Part shown: positions 12,251 through 20,432 of the stretch, in pieces
Layout of the letters: every line of letters begins with the position of its first letter
Position numbering within the stretch: the first letter of the stretch is position 1
DNA from: a virus
Strand: one strand, 5' to 3'
IMG/VR virus record: IMGVR_UViG_3300036886_000243
Span: 1 to 64,000 of that record
Length of the DNA stretch: 64,000 nucleotides
Notes under the pieces: generated by a model
Told to the model about the DNA's origin: nothing
The model's database searches: none
The model's input: the letters and a program-made list of their open reading frames with translations, nothing else
Position numbers and translations under genes: made by a program

Positions 12251-15064
12251 ATGACAAACTTTACGCAACTTTTAAAAAAAGTAATGCTATTGAGTGATCT
12301 CAATCAAGCTCAAACTGCTATAAATAACGAGAGAGCTAGGCGTACCGCTATAAATGGCAGTACTATACCGGCATGGTCGTTTTTACCAGTTAGTCGATAT
12401 GATTACGCTTCTGGTAATTTAATTACCAACGGCAATGGCGAAACAGTTTCACCTGCTCCTGCTATTTTTGGGAAGACTGGTGCAGCAGTAAATTCAACTT
12501 TTACTCAAAGCTCAACACACGTTCACTTAGGCTCTAACGCCTTCAACTTAGCTTACACGTCTGGTCTTACTCAATTTTATTGGGACTTTGCATCGCCTGA
12601 AAGTTTCACCAACTTGGGAGGCTTAGTACCAAATACTACTTATACACTTACTGCTTGGGTTTATGTGCCTTCGTCAATAATTTCATTATCAAACGTTACG
12701 CTTGCCATTTATTATAGCACAGATGGTGTTAGTTGGACAAACTTTGCCCAATCTAATTCACCAACTGCTTACAATGATTATCAGCGCTTAACTTTAATTT
12801 TTACTTTGCCACCAAGCACTACTGGAACTATTTTAAAACTACTCGTTAATGAAGTCGGGGCCACTAAACAACTTTGGGTTGATGATATATATCTTCGATC
12901 TAATACTCCAGCTGTAGTAGCTGATTTAAGAAATTCTATAAACAACATGATAAACTATAGCTGGACACAATCGGCTGTTGAATATGGTTATGAAACAGCC
13001 CTAGGTCAAAGCGAAATACTTTGGAAAATTAACAGACTAGAAGAGAACGCTGAAACTTGTAATTCTTCTTGTATTGGATTCTGTCAAGGTTGTTCAACAC
13101 AATGTGGAACTGCATGTGCTACTGGTTGTGGTGCGGCTTGTGCTACTGGTTGCGGTGGTAGTTGTGCAATTGGCTGTGGAACTGCTTGTGCAAGCGGTTG
13201 CGGGGCAGCATGTCAAATTACTTGTGGTGGAACTTGTAATGAAAGCTGTAGCAGCTGTACTGGTAGTTGTGCTACTGGTTGTTCAGGTACTTGTTTCCAT
13301 GGCGCTACAGGTGCTGGTTTATATACTTCGTGTAATTGTGGTACTAGCTGTAGTAGTACTTGTGGCTCTTCCTGTTCTGGATGTTATACGACATGTACGT
13401 CGAGTTGCGGAAGTGCTTGCGTAGGTGGTTGTGGTACCTCTTGTCAAAGTGGTTGTGGTACTGGATGCGCTGGAGGTTGTGGAACTGCATGTACTAATGG
13501 TTGTGGAACTGCATGTCAGAGCGGCTGTGGAACTTCTTGTCAAGCTGGCTGCGGAACCTGCGCATTACAATGTTATAATGCATGTACAGGAACTTGTGGT
13601 GGATTATGCGTTGTTACTTGTGGATCTAACTGCACAGCTATCGCATCATATGCAACTAGTTTAAGCCGATTTATTACATCGCCTTATTATTCTATTCTTC
13701 CAGGTACTATAGTAGAATCACTCTATGATGATCAACAAGTTGTGGGAACTACCGATGTTACTGCTTCGGTAGTTTTTGGATCTTACGTTGTAGTGGGATC
13801 TTCTAGTGGACGTATTGCTTCGTTTGATACGGTCCATAATTATTGGAAGTGGTATACTGGTTATTCAAACGGAACTTCAAATGGGCCGTTTAATGTTGGA
13901 ACAGCTGTAAACAATCAAGCCGTAATAAAGTTACTAGTCTTAGGCACTAAACTTATAGTAGTAACACAGAATTATGTTGCTTCTTATGACGGCACTAATT
14001 GGAAAAATTATGACGGGACTGGCACCGGAACTGGACCATTCGATAATAACACAGCAACGGGCGGATATGGTAACTCAGATGCTGTCGTATGGACTACTAA
14101 ATTAATCATCATTGGACTTACTACAACATTTAATGGTACAAATTTCCTTGCACATAATAGATTATCTTCTTTTGACGGCACGAATTGGAAATATTATAAT
14201 GGAACTGGGACTGGAACTGGACCATTTGCAATAGATGTAAAATCAGATAACACAATTGGAAATCTTTGGGGAGTTTCAGGTTGGTCTTTTAGTTACAACG
14301 TCAAATTAACAACCTACAACACTTATCTTATTGTGTTTGGCGGATCGTTAATTACAGAAGGTCCAGGTACACCATTTACCCACTCTAACGCTGGCTGTGC
14401 TTCATATGATGGGAACTGGAAATATTTTGATGGAACTGGAACTGGAACTGGGCCATTCTTTAATAGCGCTCTAGCCAACGGCGGCCCATTGCCACACGTT
14501 AATGGCACGCTCACGACTATAGCCACAATTGGTGCTTGCGGAAGTTATAACGGGCAACTGATAGTGACTGATTTTGCTTATGGTAATACTAGAATAGCTT
14601 CCTGGGATGGTAGCCATTGGAAAAATGCTGATGGTACAGGGACAGGGACTGGTGTCTTCTATACTGGTACAGCTATTTTAGGAGCTAGCGCTCATATATT
14701 AAAATTATTAGATTACGCACCCGGCGCAACGCATTTCTTAGTAATAACCTCTGATATAGCTAGTGCTTTAGCTTCTTGGAATGGAGCTAGCTGGAGAAAC
14801 TCTGATGGTACAGGTACTGGCACAGGACCATCAAACTCTGGCACTGCAGTAAATTCTCAAATAATTCAAACACTATCTACACTAATATACAGTGGTAAAA
14901 ATTATTTGGTACTTGGAGCTAGTGGTGGAAATATTGCATCTTATGACGGGACTACATGGCTAAATTACAATACTGTGCCTACAATAATTACAACTGGAAC
15001 CTATTTTACAAATAATCCACCAGCTGAGTATTTTGGAGTGACTGGTTATTATACGTCAATTTAA
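12251..15064 (+). CDS. Fibre protein with CXXX-repeat cysteine domain and seven-motif beta-propeller
   Basis: This 937-residue protein has four parts. Residues 1-60 form a helical start. Residues about 55-225 form a CBM4/9-like jelly roll (NLITNGNGE start, LWVDDIYLRS end). Residues 270-461 hold 48 cysteines, almost all spaced CX3C with Gly, Thr, Ser and Ala between them. Residues about 515-915 carry seven copies of a motif like SYDGTNWKNYDGTGTGTGPF, the count expected for a seven-bladed propeller. A GGAAGC-type ribosome site precedes the ATG. It lies directly after the giant fibre and four positions upstream of a SPASM-only protein, with a radical SAM/SPASM enzyme between, so the cysteine ladder is the obvious candidate substrate for that enzyme. 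I infer an exported-with-the-virion receptor-binding or baseplate protein. The chemistry on the cysteines (disulfide, thioether or metal) is not visible from sequence. Confidence 0.85.
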   Translation: MTNFTQLLKKVMLLSDLNQAQTAINNERARRTAINGSTIPAWSFLPVSRYDYASGNLITNGNGETVSPAPAIFGKTGAAVNSTFTQSSTHVHLGSNAFNLAYTSGLTQFYWDFASPESFTNLGGLVPNTTYTLTAWVYVPSSIISLSNVTLAIYYSTDGVSWTNFAQSNSPTAYNDYQRLTLIFTLPPSTTGTILKLLVNEVGATKQLWVDDIYLRSNTPAVVADLRNSINNMINYSWTQSAVEYGYETALGQSEILWKINRLEENAETCNSSCIGFCQGCSTQCGTACATGCGAACATGCGGSCAIGCGTACASGCGAACQITCGGTCNESCSSCTGSCATGCSGTCFHGATGAGLYTSCNCGTSCSSTCGSSCSGCYTTCTSSCGSACVGGCGTSCQSGCGTGCAGGCGTACTNGCGTACQSGCGTSCQAGCGTCALQCYNACTGTCGGLCVVTCGSNCTAIASYATSLSRFITSPYYSILPGTIVESLYDDQQVVGTTDVTASVVFGSYVVVGSSSGRIASFDTVHNYWKWYTGYSNGTSNGPFNVGTAVNNQAVIKLLVLGTKLIVVTQNYVASYDGTNWKNYDGTGTGTGPFDNNTATGGYGNSDAVVWTTKLIIIGLTTTFNGTNFLAHNRLSSFDGTNWKYYNGTGTGTGPFAIDVKSDNTIGNLWGVSGWSFSYNVKLTTYNTYLIVFGGSLITEGPGTPFTHSNAGCASYDGNWKYFDGTGTGTGPFFNSALANGGPLPHVNGTLTTIATIGACGSYNGQLIVTDFAYGNTRIASWDGSHWKNADGTGTGTGVFYTGTAILGASAHILKLLDYAPGATHFLVITSDIASALASWNGASWRNSDGTGTGTGPSNSGTAVNSQIIQTLSTLIYSGKNYLVLGASGGNIASYDGTTWLNYNTVPTIITTGTYFTNNPPAEYFGVTGYYTSI
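13058..13633 (+). repeat. CXXX repeats: 48 cysteines at period four
   Basis: Cysteine codons recur almost every 12 nt from residue 270 to 461. The period slips to CX2C at about four places and to CXC once, and a single 12-residue spacer (residues about 355-366) splits the region into a block of 21 and a block of 27 cysteines. The intervening triplets are dominated by GTA, GTS, ATG, QSG and GAA. Confidence 0.95.
13812..14975 (+). repeat. Seven beta-propeller blade motifs
   Basis: Seven imperfect copies of [S][YFW]DG-x-x-W-K-x-x-DGTGTGTGPF recur about every 50-65 residues. The first is degenerate (FDTVHNYWKWYTG) and the last is truncated after W-L-N-Y. The regular spacing supports a closed seven-bladed propeller. 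Confidence 0.8.
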
Positions 15065-15076
15065 GGAGAATTTAAA

Positions 15077-16168
15077 ATGCCTGTTTTCATAAATCAAAAT
15101 TATACCGGGATAACATTCGCAGATTATCCAGTTTCAAATGTTGGGGTTTCAGCTTTTAATCTACAACACGACTGGTTTACTCAACAAGATTTATCAATCT
15201 ATACTGGAGCGGGTCATACTGGAACACAGCTTCTATTAGGAGTACACTATATTTTGGTAACACAAGCCACTGACTTGTCTGCTAACTGTACAGCTGTTCG
15301 AGGTATAACTATTAACGCTTACTATCAGATTCAAATAATAAATGTTACTTATCAAACAGGCAATCTATTTATTAGCGGTCGATATGTAGCTGACTCGCTT
15401 GACGCCTCAAAAGTTGAAGTATCGCCTACTATAGCAATATCAGGTAACTACACAATAATTCAAGACAAAATAAGATCTGTCCACGCTACTACTGGTGGTG
15501 GTACTGTAACTTTGACTTTACCTACAGGAACTATCAATGATTATCGAAGAGTGCGTTATGTCAAAGCAGACGCTGGCATTGGCACTGCCGTATTGGCTGT
15601 TGATATTAGTGATACAATAGGTCCTAGTGGAACAAGTTTCACATTATATTCTCAGGGTGATTATATTGATGTAGAGTATGAAGCACTAACTCATATTTGG
15701 TGGCCAATTGGTAATCGTGTATTACCAACAGCAGACATTTATTTGGGCAAACCGATTTATTTTACAACAGCCAACACAAGTAGATCGTTAGTTTCGACAA
15801 CACCTCCAATCGTAGCAAACTTTTCCACAGCAATACAAGCCACTGGTTTGGTTGGTATTCCTGCTAGCGCTAAAGCTATTATAGTAACTATTGATATAGA
15901 AGGGACAGTAGATAACACACCTTGTGAATTGTTGTTAGGCTTCTCAGATAACAATACAACTACCCCTTCTATTTCAACTAGCCATGCAAAGGCTCGTCTA
16001 TATGCTTCTGTAGGTGGGACTTTTAGTGGAACATGGAAAAATGATCCTGTCCAAGTTATCATACCATTAAATTCACTTGGGCAATTCTATACTTATACAA
16101 TAACTTTGAGTAACATCACAGGATCTACATATAACGTAATTGCTAACGGATATTACACCGGTCTTTAA
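15077..16168 (+). CDS. Predicted virion/tail-associated protein
   Basis: This 363-residue beta-rich protein begins 12 nt after the propeller fibre, behind a strong AAGGAG site. The first ~100 residues (ADYPVSNV, DWF, LLLGVHYILV) resemble short N-terminal modules of fibre or tailspike proteins. Residues about 115-215 resemble the generic trimeric-fibre stretch in which a constant-signal background is described (TTGGGTVTLTLPTGT, RRVRYVKAD, YSQGDYIDVEY). The C-terminal ~140 residues form a Thr/Ser-rich jelly-roll-like region. It has only two cysteines, so it is not a CXXX substrate. Its place between the cysteine-rich fibre and the radical SAM gene suggests one transcription unit. The function is inferred from context and composition only. 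Confidence 0.7.
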   Translation: MPVFINQNYTGITFADYPVSNVGVSAFNLQHDWFTQQDLSIYTGAGHTGTQLLLGVHYILVTQATDLSANCTAVRGITINAYYQIQIINVTYQTGNLFISGRYVADSLDASKVEVSPTIAISGNYTIIQDKIRSVHATTGGGTVTLTLPTGTINDYRRVRYVKADAGIGTAVLAVDISDTIGPSGTSFTLYSQGDYIDVEYEALTHIWWPIGNRVLPTADIYLGKPIYFTTANTSRSLVSTTPPIVANFSTAIQATGLVGIPASAKAIIVTIDIEGTVDNTPCELLLGFSDNNTTTPSISTSHAKARLYASVGGTFSGTWKNDPVQVIIPLNSLGQFYTYTITLSNITGSTYNVIANGYYTGL

Positions 16169-16182
16169 AGAAAGGTCATTAA

Positions 16183-17409
16183 GTGATAAGTGAAAAGCTA
16201 GATTCTCAAATAGCCAAAGGCGCTCCGCAATACAAAGCGGGAGAAGCCAAAGATATAACTTTCTGTGTCACACAAGCTTGTAACTTAAGATGTCGCTACT
16301 GCTATATTGTAGGAGCTGATAATCATAAGAGTCTTACTAAAGATCAAGCCAAGAAAAACATAGATTTTATTTTTGATAATCCCGAACTCTTTTATGAGAA
16401 CTCTGTTATTTGGAATTTTATAGGCGGAGAGCCTCTCTTAGAAATTGAGCTGATTGACTACATGTGCGACTATTTAAAAATAAGAATGTATGAAAAACGA
16501 TCAGATGATTGGTTAAGCGATCACATGTTTTGTTTTTCAACTAATGGAACATTGTATCATAAGCCGGAAGTTCGAAAATTCATAAATAAGAACAAGGATC
16601 ATCTCTCAATTGGTTTTTCAATAGACGGCGTAAAAGAACTTCATGATAAATACAGAGTTTATCAAGATGGTAGAGGTAGCTTTGAAGATGTTTTAAAAAA
16701 TGTACCTTTATATGTAGCTGATTTTCAACATCACCCAACTACTAAAGCTACTTTATCACATGACTCTTTACCTTATATTTTTGAGTCAATCAAATTTCTT
16801 TCGACTTTAGGTTTAGACATTTACATGAATACCGTCTTTGAAGATATTTGGCAAGATGGTGATGATGATATATACTATGACCAGCTTTTACAAGCAGCTG
16901 ATTGGCTTATTGAAACAGGAAAGTGGCGTACACAGGTTGTGAGTTTGTTTGACTCAGCATTAATTGGACCACGCAATAATAATAACAAAAATTGGTGTGG
17001 TTCTGGTAAGATGTTGCACATAGACATAAACGGTAAACTTTTTCCATGTACTCGACTCGCTCCATATTCTATGACTTATAGAAAAGAAGGATTTTCTTTT
17101 GGAGATATAGAGCGGGGATATGACCAAAATAAACTAGATGCTTTTCTCAATTTGACTAAGCCTGATCAGAGCGATATGAGTTGTTTAAGTTGCGACATAG
17201 ATGATGGATGTGCTTGGTGTACAGGCTGGAACTATGATAGATACGGCTCAATATTCAAAAGAGCCACCTTCATATGTAAAATGCATAAGGCCAGAATGAA
17301 AGCCAATAGATACTACTTTAATAGACTAGAAAGCTTGATAAAAAGTGAAAGTTTTGAAAACAGTCTAAAAGAGAATGCTCCCATCTGGGAAGCCTTAGCA
17401 AAGGAATAA
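16183..17409 (+). CDS. Radical SAM/SPASM enzyme, likely CXXX-repeat maturase
   Basis: This 408-residue protein starts at a GTG preceded by AAAGAAAGG. The radical SAM cluster motif is C33-x3-C37-x2-C40 (ACNLRCRYCY), followed by GGEP at 81-84 and the SIDG strand at about 146-149. The C-terminal SPASM domain shows seven cysteines: C272, C289, C334, C337, C343, C346 and C365, with the CX2CX5CX2C core. Radical SAM/SPASM enzymes of this layout install thioether or C-C crosslinks in peptides. It sits 14 nt after a virion gene and two genes from a 48-cysteine CX3C protein, and it is followed by a SPASM-like partner and a W-rich small protein, matching the gene set I recall for CXXX-repeat target systems. 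No NrdG, QueE or MoaA-specific feature is present. Assignment to the superfamily is firm; the substrate is inferred. Confidence 0.9.
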   Translation: MISEKLDSQIAKGAPQYKAGEAKDITFCVTQACNLRCRYCYIVGADNHKSLTKDQAKKNIDFIFDNPELFYENSVIWNFIGGEPLLEIELIDYMCDYLKIRMYEKRSDDWLSDHMFCFSTNGTLYHKPEVRKFINKNKDHLSIGFSIDGVKELHDKYRVYQDGRGSFEDVLKNVPLYVADFQHHPTTKATLSHDSLPYIFESIKFLSTLGLDIYMNTVFEDIWQDGDDDIYYDQLLQAADWLIETGKWRTQVVSLFDSALIGPRNNNNKNWCGSGKMLHIDINGKLFPCTRLAPYSMTYRKEGFSFGDIERGYDQNKLDAFLNLTKPDQSDMSCLSCDIDDGCAWCTGWNYDRYGSIFKRATFICKMHKARMKANRYYFNRLESLIKSESFENSLKENAPIWEALAKE

Positions 17410-17410
17410 T

Positions 17411-18115
17411 ATGGTTCTTTATTATCTAAGTGGTAAAATTCATAGCGACTGTCATTATGAAGACTTAGAGCTTGATGATATTGACATAGCCTTAGCCACA
17501 AAATTAGCCGACGAGAAACAAATATATTTGCAAGAATTTAGTGCATCGGAGTTTTCAGAGGACGGTTTAGATTTTCCAATTAATGAAAGTACTTGCAATA
17601 AAAGAATTTTAGCACCTGACATGAACATCTATTATTGTCCTGGATTTGTAGAATTGAAAGAACCTATTTGCTCTCTGAGAGAGTTTAATGAAGAAGATTT
17701 CGATAAAAAGCTTGAGGACTTCTATTTCAAAAAACTTTATATGTGTACAAGTCCCAACGTAGAAGACGTGAGAAGATTTTGTCCGGTGAAAACTAAATGT
17801 GATAAAAAAATGTGCTATTATCTAAATCACAAACTGACTGGTGATAATAGATTTCCTTTTAGCGATTTCTGCATAGTTAAGGAAAACAGGTACACTAAAA
17901 AAATGGACACGAATAATATAGATATTTTACCAATACTCTTAAATTGTTTAATAAAACAAAATGAGGCTATTCACTCTTTGGGAACTGCTCATCCAAATCC
18001 AGTAGTCAAAAATAGACTGCTCAATTTAGTTGAAGAAGTCAATGAAAATATCTCGACTGTTATTGACAGAATGGAACAAGCTGTAAAGCAAGATGGAGAA
18101 GAGGATGTCCCTTGA
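17411..18115 (+). CDS. SPASM-only partner of the radical SAM enzyme (candidate CXXX-repeat maturase component)
   Basis: This 234-residue protein begins 1 nt after the radical SAM stop. It lacks the CX3CX2C cluster motif but its cysteines (C62, C76, C124, C130, C135, C154) line up with the SPASM half of the neighbour: NIYYCPG matches KLFPCTR, and RFCPVKTKCDKKMC-(18)-C matches the CX2CX5CX2C-(18)-C core. It would therefore bind auxiliary Fe-S clusters and perhaps guide the substrate, without generating a radical itself. The last ~70 residues are helical (LNCLIKQNEAIHSLG). NCBI-type names such as CXXX repeat peptide maturase exist for a companion protein in such systems, but I cannot verify that this one belongs there. 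The alignment was made by eye. Confidence 0.7.
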   Translation: MVLYYLSGKIHSDCHYEDLELDDIDIALATKLADEKQIYLQEFSASEFSEDGLDFPINESTCNKRILAPDMNIYYCPGFVELKEPICSLREFNEEDFDKKLEDFYFKKLYMCTSPNVEDVRRFCPVKTKCDKKMCYYLNHKLTGDNRFPFSDFCIVKENRYTKKMDTNNIDILPILLNCLIKQNEAIHSLGTAHPNPVVKNRLLNLVEEVNENISTVIDRMEQAVKQDGEEDVP

Positions 18116-18293
18116 AAAAGGAATATATCACGGCAAAGAGAAACGCAAGCCCTATTACGACTCGCGCAGATTTGATTGGTCTTGTAAGCAGCATGGTGGA
18201 TGTGCCTGGTGCTATAGCAATCGTAAAGGGAAAGATTTAACTCGACTTCGAGAATGGACTCGAGCACAAATAGAAGAAATAGAAAGGAGCTAA
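18105..18293 (+). CDS. Small cysteine protein with CX5CAWC motif
   Basis: This 62-residue protein overlaps the preceding gene by 11 nt. GGAG six bases before the second ATG favours this start over the one at 18093. The central SCKQHGGCAWCYSNR resembles a small zinc-binding motif common in phage hypothetical proteins (C-x4-6-C-x2-C followed by N-R). It also shares CAWC with the SPASM core of the radical SAM enzyme two genes upstream. The rest is a charged helix. It may be an accessory of the maturation operon or an unrelated zinc protein carried in it. Confidence 0.6.
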   Translation: MSLEKGIYHGKEKRKPYYDSRRFDWSCKQHGGCAWCYSNRKGKDLTRLREWTRAQIEEIERS

Positions 18294-18294
18294 G

Positions 18295-18576
18295 ATGCGA
18301 AAAATAGTTGGTCATGTCACTCAAGCGGAGAAAGAAGAAATTCAAAATATCTTCAATCGAAAACGAGGTCTAGAAGAGTTATTCAATTCTCTCGTATCAA
18401 CTAAGGCTGACGTCAAAAATAATCCAACTTATGATAGGCTGCTAAAAGATTATACTGACACTACTACTCAGTTTCACGATTGGTGGAGCATGACATCTCA
18501 GAGATATCTTTGGGAAGGCATAGACAGTAAATCTTGGTTGATTGATTTTAATACTAACGAAATTTACTTAGAGTAG
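18295..18576 (+). CDS. Small W-rich protein resembling CXXX-repeat modification system protein
   Basis: This 93-residue protein lies 1 nt after the previous gene behind GAAAGGAG. It reads MRKIVGHVTQAEKEEIQ, then RKRGLEELFNSL, and ends with a WW-x7-YLWEG-x4-SWLIDF-x5-I-x-L pattern. From memory this resembles the ~90-residue family named CXXX repeat peptide modification system protein, which accompanies radical SAM maturases whose targets carry CXXX repeats. The agreement of context (48 CXXX repeats, radical SAM/SPASM, SPASM-only partner) makes the match more credible, but it was not tested by a search. It is the last gene before the terminator at 18590. Confidence 0.65.
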   Translation: MRKIVGHVTQAEKEEIQNIFNRKRGLEELFNSLVSTKADVKNNPTYDRLLKDYTDTTTQFHDWWSMTSQRYLWEGIDSKSWLIDFNTNEIYLE

Positions 18577-18589
18577 AGATACTCTCCTT

Positions 18590-18619
18590 AGCCGGTACTC
18601 TTTTGGTACCGGCTTTTTG
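18590..18619 (+). terminator. Rho-independent terminator closing the CXXX operon
   Basis: A perfect 9-bp stem AGCCGGTAC / GTACCGGCT with a 7-nt loop is followed by TTTTT. It lies 13 nt after the stop of the 93-residue gene and directly before a promoter-like CAAGATAAT. Confidence 0.9.
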
Positions 18620-18622
18620 TAG

Positions 18623-18631
18623 CAAGATAAT
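18623..18631 (+). promoter_or_regulatory. CAAGATAAT promoter-like site
   Basis: GATAAT ends 3 nt before the ATG of the next gene, so a transcript starting here would be nearly or fully leaderless. It follows immediately after a terminator, where a new promoter is expected. The same arrangement recurs before 34000, 50726 and 53263. Confidence 0.55.
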
Positions 18632-18634
18632 TTC

Positions 18635-18910
18635 ATGAGATGGGAAGCGGGACAAAAATATTACTACATCATCCACTACAAAGAAGGCGAGATTGGTGCT
18701 GTTGTAGTAGTTCCCAAAAAAGACTCTAACGACTTTTATCCCATACTTAAGATTGAAAAAATACTAACACCCGATGTATATTTAGGACACTCTGATAGAA
18801 TTATCGAAGGCCACGAGATTAGTGCTAATGAACTACAAGGCGGGGCTGCCGAAAATCATTATTTTGATCAATATGAGTTTATAGAAAGAATTTTTATCGG
18901 AGATCCTTAG
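18635..18910 (+). CDS. Small protein of unknown function
   Basis: This 91-residue acidic protein begins MRWEAGQKYYYIIHY and has alternating hydrophobic strands (GAVVVVPKK, FYPILKIEKIL), suggesting a small beta-barrel of the SH3 type. It has no Shine-Dalgarno, consistent with initiation close to the transcript start. Its last 4 nt overlap the end of the convergent nucleotidyltransferase gene. Confidence 0.7.
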   Translation: MRWEAGQKYYYIIHYKEGEIGAVVVVPKKDSNDFYPILKIEKILTPDVYLGHSDRIIEGHEISANELQGGAAENHYFDQYEFIERIFIGDP

Positions 18911-20091
18911 TCGGGTAGTTTGTGGAAGTGGGCAATCACTTCGGAACAAGATTCGCCGCTCAGTTTAAGTGAAGGCTCCTGTTCAAGCGATTCTTCAAAG
19001 TTTATCAGAGCTTCATCACTCAAAAAATCCCACGGCTCAATCAACCCTTTTATTTCTTCTTCAGAAAGAGTAGGCATAAAAATAGTAGATTCAAAACGCT
19101 TGGCCCGAACTACTTCTTGTTCTTCTTCTAACTCATCAGCAATAGACTTACGAAGAATTCCTATCAACCAGCTATTAGCCCAATTAAAATCAGGCTTCTT
19201 GGGTAGTTTTGTAGTCTTGTAGGCCTCATCAGCTGCTTTCTCGTATTTGTCATATAAGGCCATCAACTCATTCAAGTCTAGTTTAGCCTCTCGAACAGCA
19301 AGAATATCTTCTCTGGCTTGACCAGAGATAGGATAGCGTAATTCACCAGTAGCGAGAAGATCTACAGCCTCAGCGAGAATACGAATCAGGTGATAGCCGA
19401 ATTTCACATCATAGCCAAGGGTCTCAAAAGTCTTTGTGTGTACTCTCCAGCCATATGTGTCATATTCGGTCTTGAGGTGTTCATAAATCATTTTGATACT
19501 CATGCCAAGGTGAAAAGACTCGCAGTTCGCTCGCATGTTCTTGTAATACTTCAACATGCTGTTAAGCTGGTTGGCGTCAGTTTCGTTTATAGCAATATCG
19601 TCTCTATCTCTTTCTTCAGGACTGAAGGAGTCGACTATCCAGTCTAGGCCTTTAGCCAGGCTGGTGAATCTCTCACTCTTTACGGTGAGTTTCTTCTTTT
19701 GAGAATAAGCGTAGCCTTTGAATGTGTGATAGATTTTTTGAGAGATGATTTTGTCTCTGTTCGCCACAAGACTTTGCCATTCTGGTGAGGTCATCAAGAT
19801 GTTTTCTGGCGTAGCGAAGAAAAACTCTACAATGTTAGGGTTGTTTTCCAAAGCTAAGTGAAGATATTTGGGTAGGGCGTAAACCTTATCGTCTATATCT
19901 TCTGAGGTGTTTCTTGTTCCTGCTGCGGAACTCTTAGTCGAGTTATCTACTTCTTCTACATGCTTGAGACCAAGAATATACTCGCTCTTGGGAATAAACA
20001 CACCACCAAAGTCCTCATCCGACTCTGGATGATTCAGACCATAGAGATGGGACCCCGTGCGCAGTTTGAAAATCAATCGTCCTTGTTCCAT
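18907..20091 (-). CDS. RlaP-like nucleotidyltransferase (DNA polymerase beta fold)
   Basis: This 394-residue protein is on the minus strand, one of only three such genes in the window. The N-terminus carries the polymerase-beta nucleotidyltransferase signature: GSHLYG at 13-18, then SDEDFGGVF at 24-32 with the metal-binding D-x-D pair. A helical C-terminal domain follows, with YYKNMR and HLIRILAEA stretches. This matches the predicted nucleotidyltransferases of the RlaP/YcgL superfamily, which are common in large phages and have been linked by genome context to RNA ligases and RNA repair. The substrate is unknown. It is divergent from the gene at 20148 across a 56-nt gap and convergent with the gene at 18635. 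No lesion is seen. Confidence 0.85.
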   Translation of the reverse strand: MEQGRLIFKLRTGSHLYGLNHPESDEDFGGVFIPKSEYILGLKHVEEVDNSTKSSAAGTRNTSEDIDDKVYALPKYLHLALENNPNIVEFFFATPENILMTSPEWQSLVANRDKIISQKIYHTFKGYAYSQKKKLTVKSERFTSLAKGLDWIVDSFSPEERDRDDIAINETDANQLNSMLKYYKNMRANCESFHLGMSIKMIYEHLKTEYDTYGWRVHTKTFETLGYDVKFGYHLIRILAEAVDLLATGELRYPISGQAREDILAVREAKLDLNELMALYDKYEKAADEAYKTTKLPKKPDFNWANSWLIGILRKSIADELEEEQEVVRAKRFESTIFMPTLSEEEIKGLIEPWDFLSDEALINFEESLEQEPSLKLSGESCSEVIAHFHKLPD

Positions 20092-20133
20092 ACGTGTGTT
20101 TCCTATATTAGATTACTATCGAAGCTAAATATG

Positions 20134-20142
20134 CAAGATAAT
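20134..20142 (+). promoter_or_regulatory. CAAGATAAT promoter-like site
   Basis: GATAAT ends 5 nt before the ATG at 20148, inside the short divergent gap with the minus-strand nucleotidyltransferase. There is no Shine-Dalgarno before that ATG. Confidence 0.5.
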
Positions 20143-20147
20143 TTCTA

Positions 20148-20432
20148 ATGGAAATAGTAACTAGATTTATGGACGTCAAACCCGGAATGTATTTTTCAAG
20201 TGAAAAATGGGGTGCTGGCCGTCGGGCACTTGTACTTAAAAAAAGTGCTGAGAAAATCACAATGTTGATGTTATCCAAAGATTCAGCTGAAGTTTGGGTT
20301 TCATCTAATGAATGGCGATCGTCAGAATGGAAAGAAACATGGATGGGACTTGAGAAGCCAGCCCTGCTTAGTTTTTCTCAACGCAGAAATATATTTAGGG
20401 AAATATTCAAGAAAGAATTGAGGTACGCCTAA
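20148..20432 (+). CDS. Small protein of unknown function
   Basis: The 94 residues contain a short beta-rich start (FMDVKPGMYFSS, RRALVLKKS, KITMLMLS), a W-rich middle (EVWVSSNEWRSSEWKETW) and a basic C-terminal helix (FSQRRNIFREIFKKEL). The pattern suggests a small barrel domain with a charged tail, possibly a nucleic-acid binder, but no family is recognised. It ends in a TAATG overlap with the zinc-ribbon gene that follows. Confidence 0.7.
   Translation: MEIVTRFMDVKPGMYFSSEKWGAGRRALVLKKSAEKITMLMLSKDSAEVWVSSNEWRSSEWKETWMGLEKPALLSFSQRRNIFREIFKKELRYA

Noticed and set aside
13074-13664. Overlapping Val/Leu-rich and Thr/Ser-rich ORFs across the cysteine domain
   Set aside because: They are other-frame readings of the period-12 TGT/TGC repeats and have no start signals.
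16183-17409. Radical SAM enzyme of the NrdG, queuosine or molybdopterin type
   Set aside because: The C-terminal seven-cysteine SPASM domain and the context of a CXXX protein point to peptide or protein modification.
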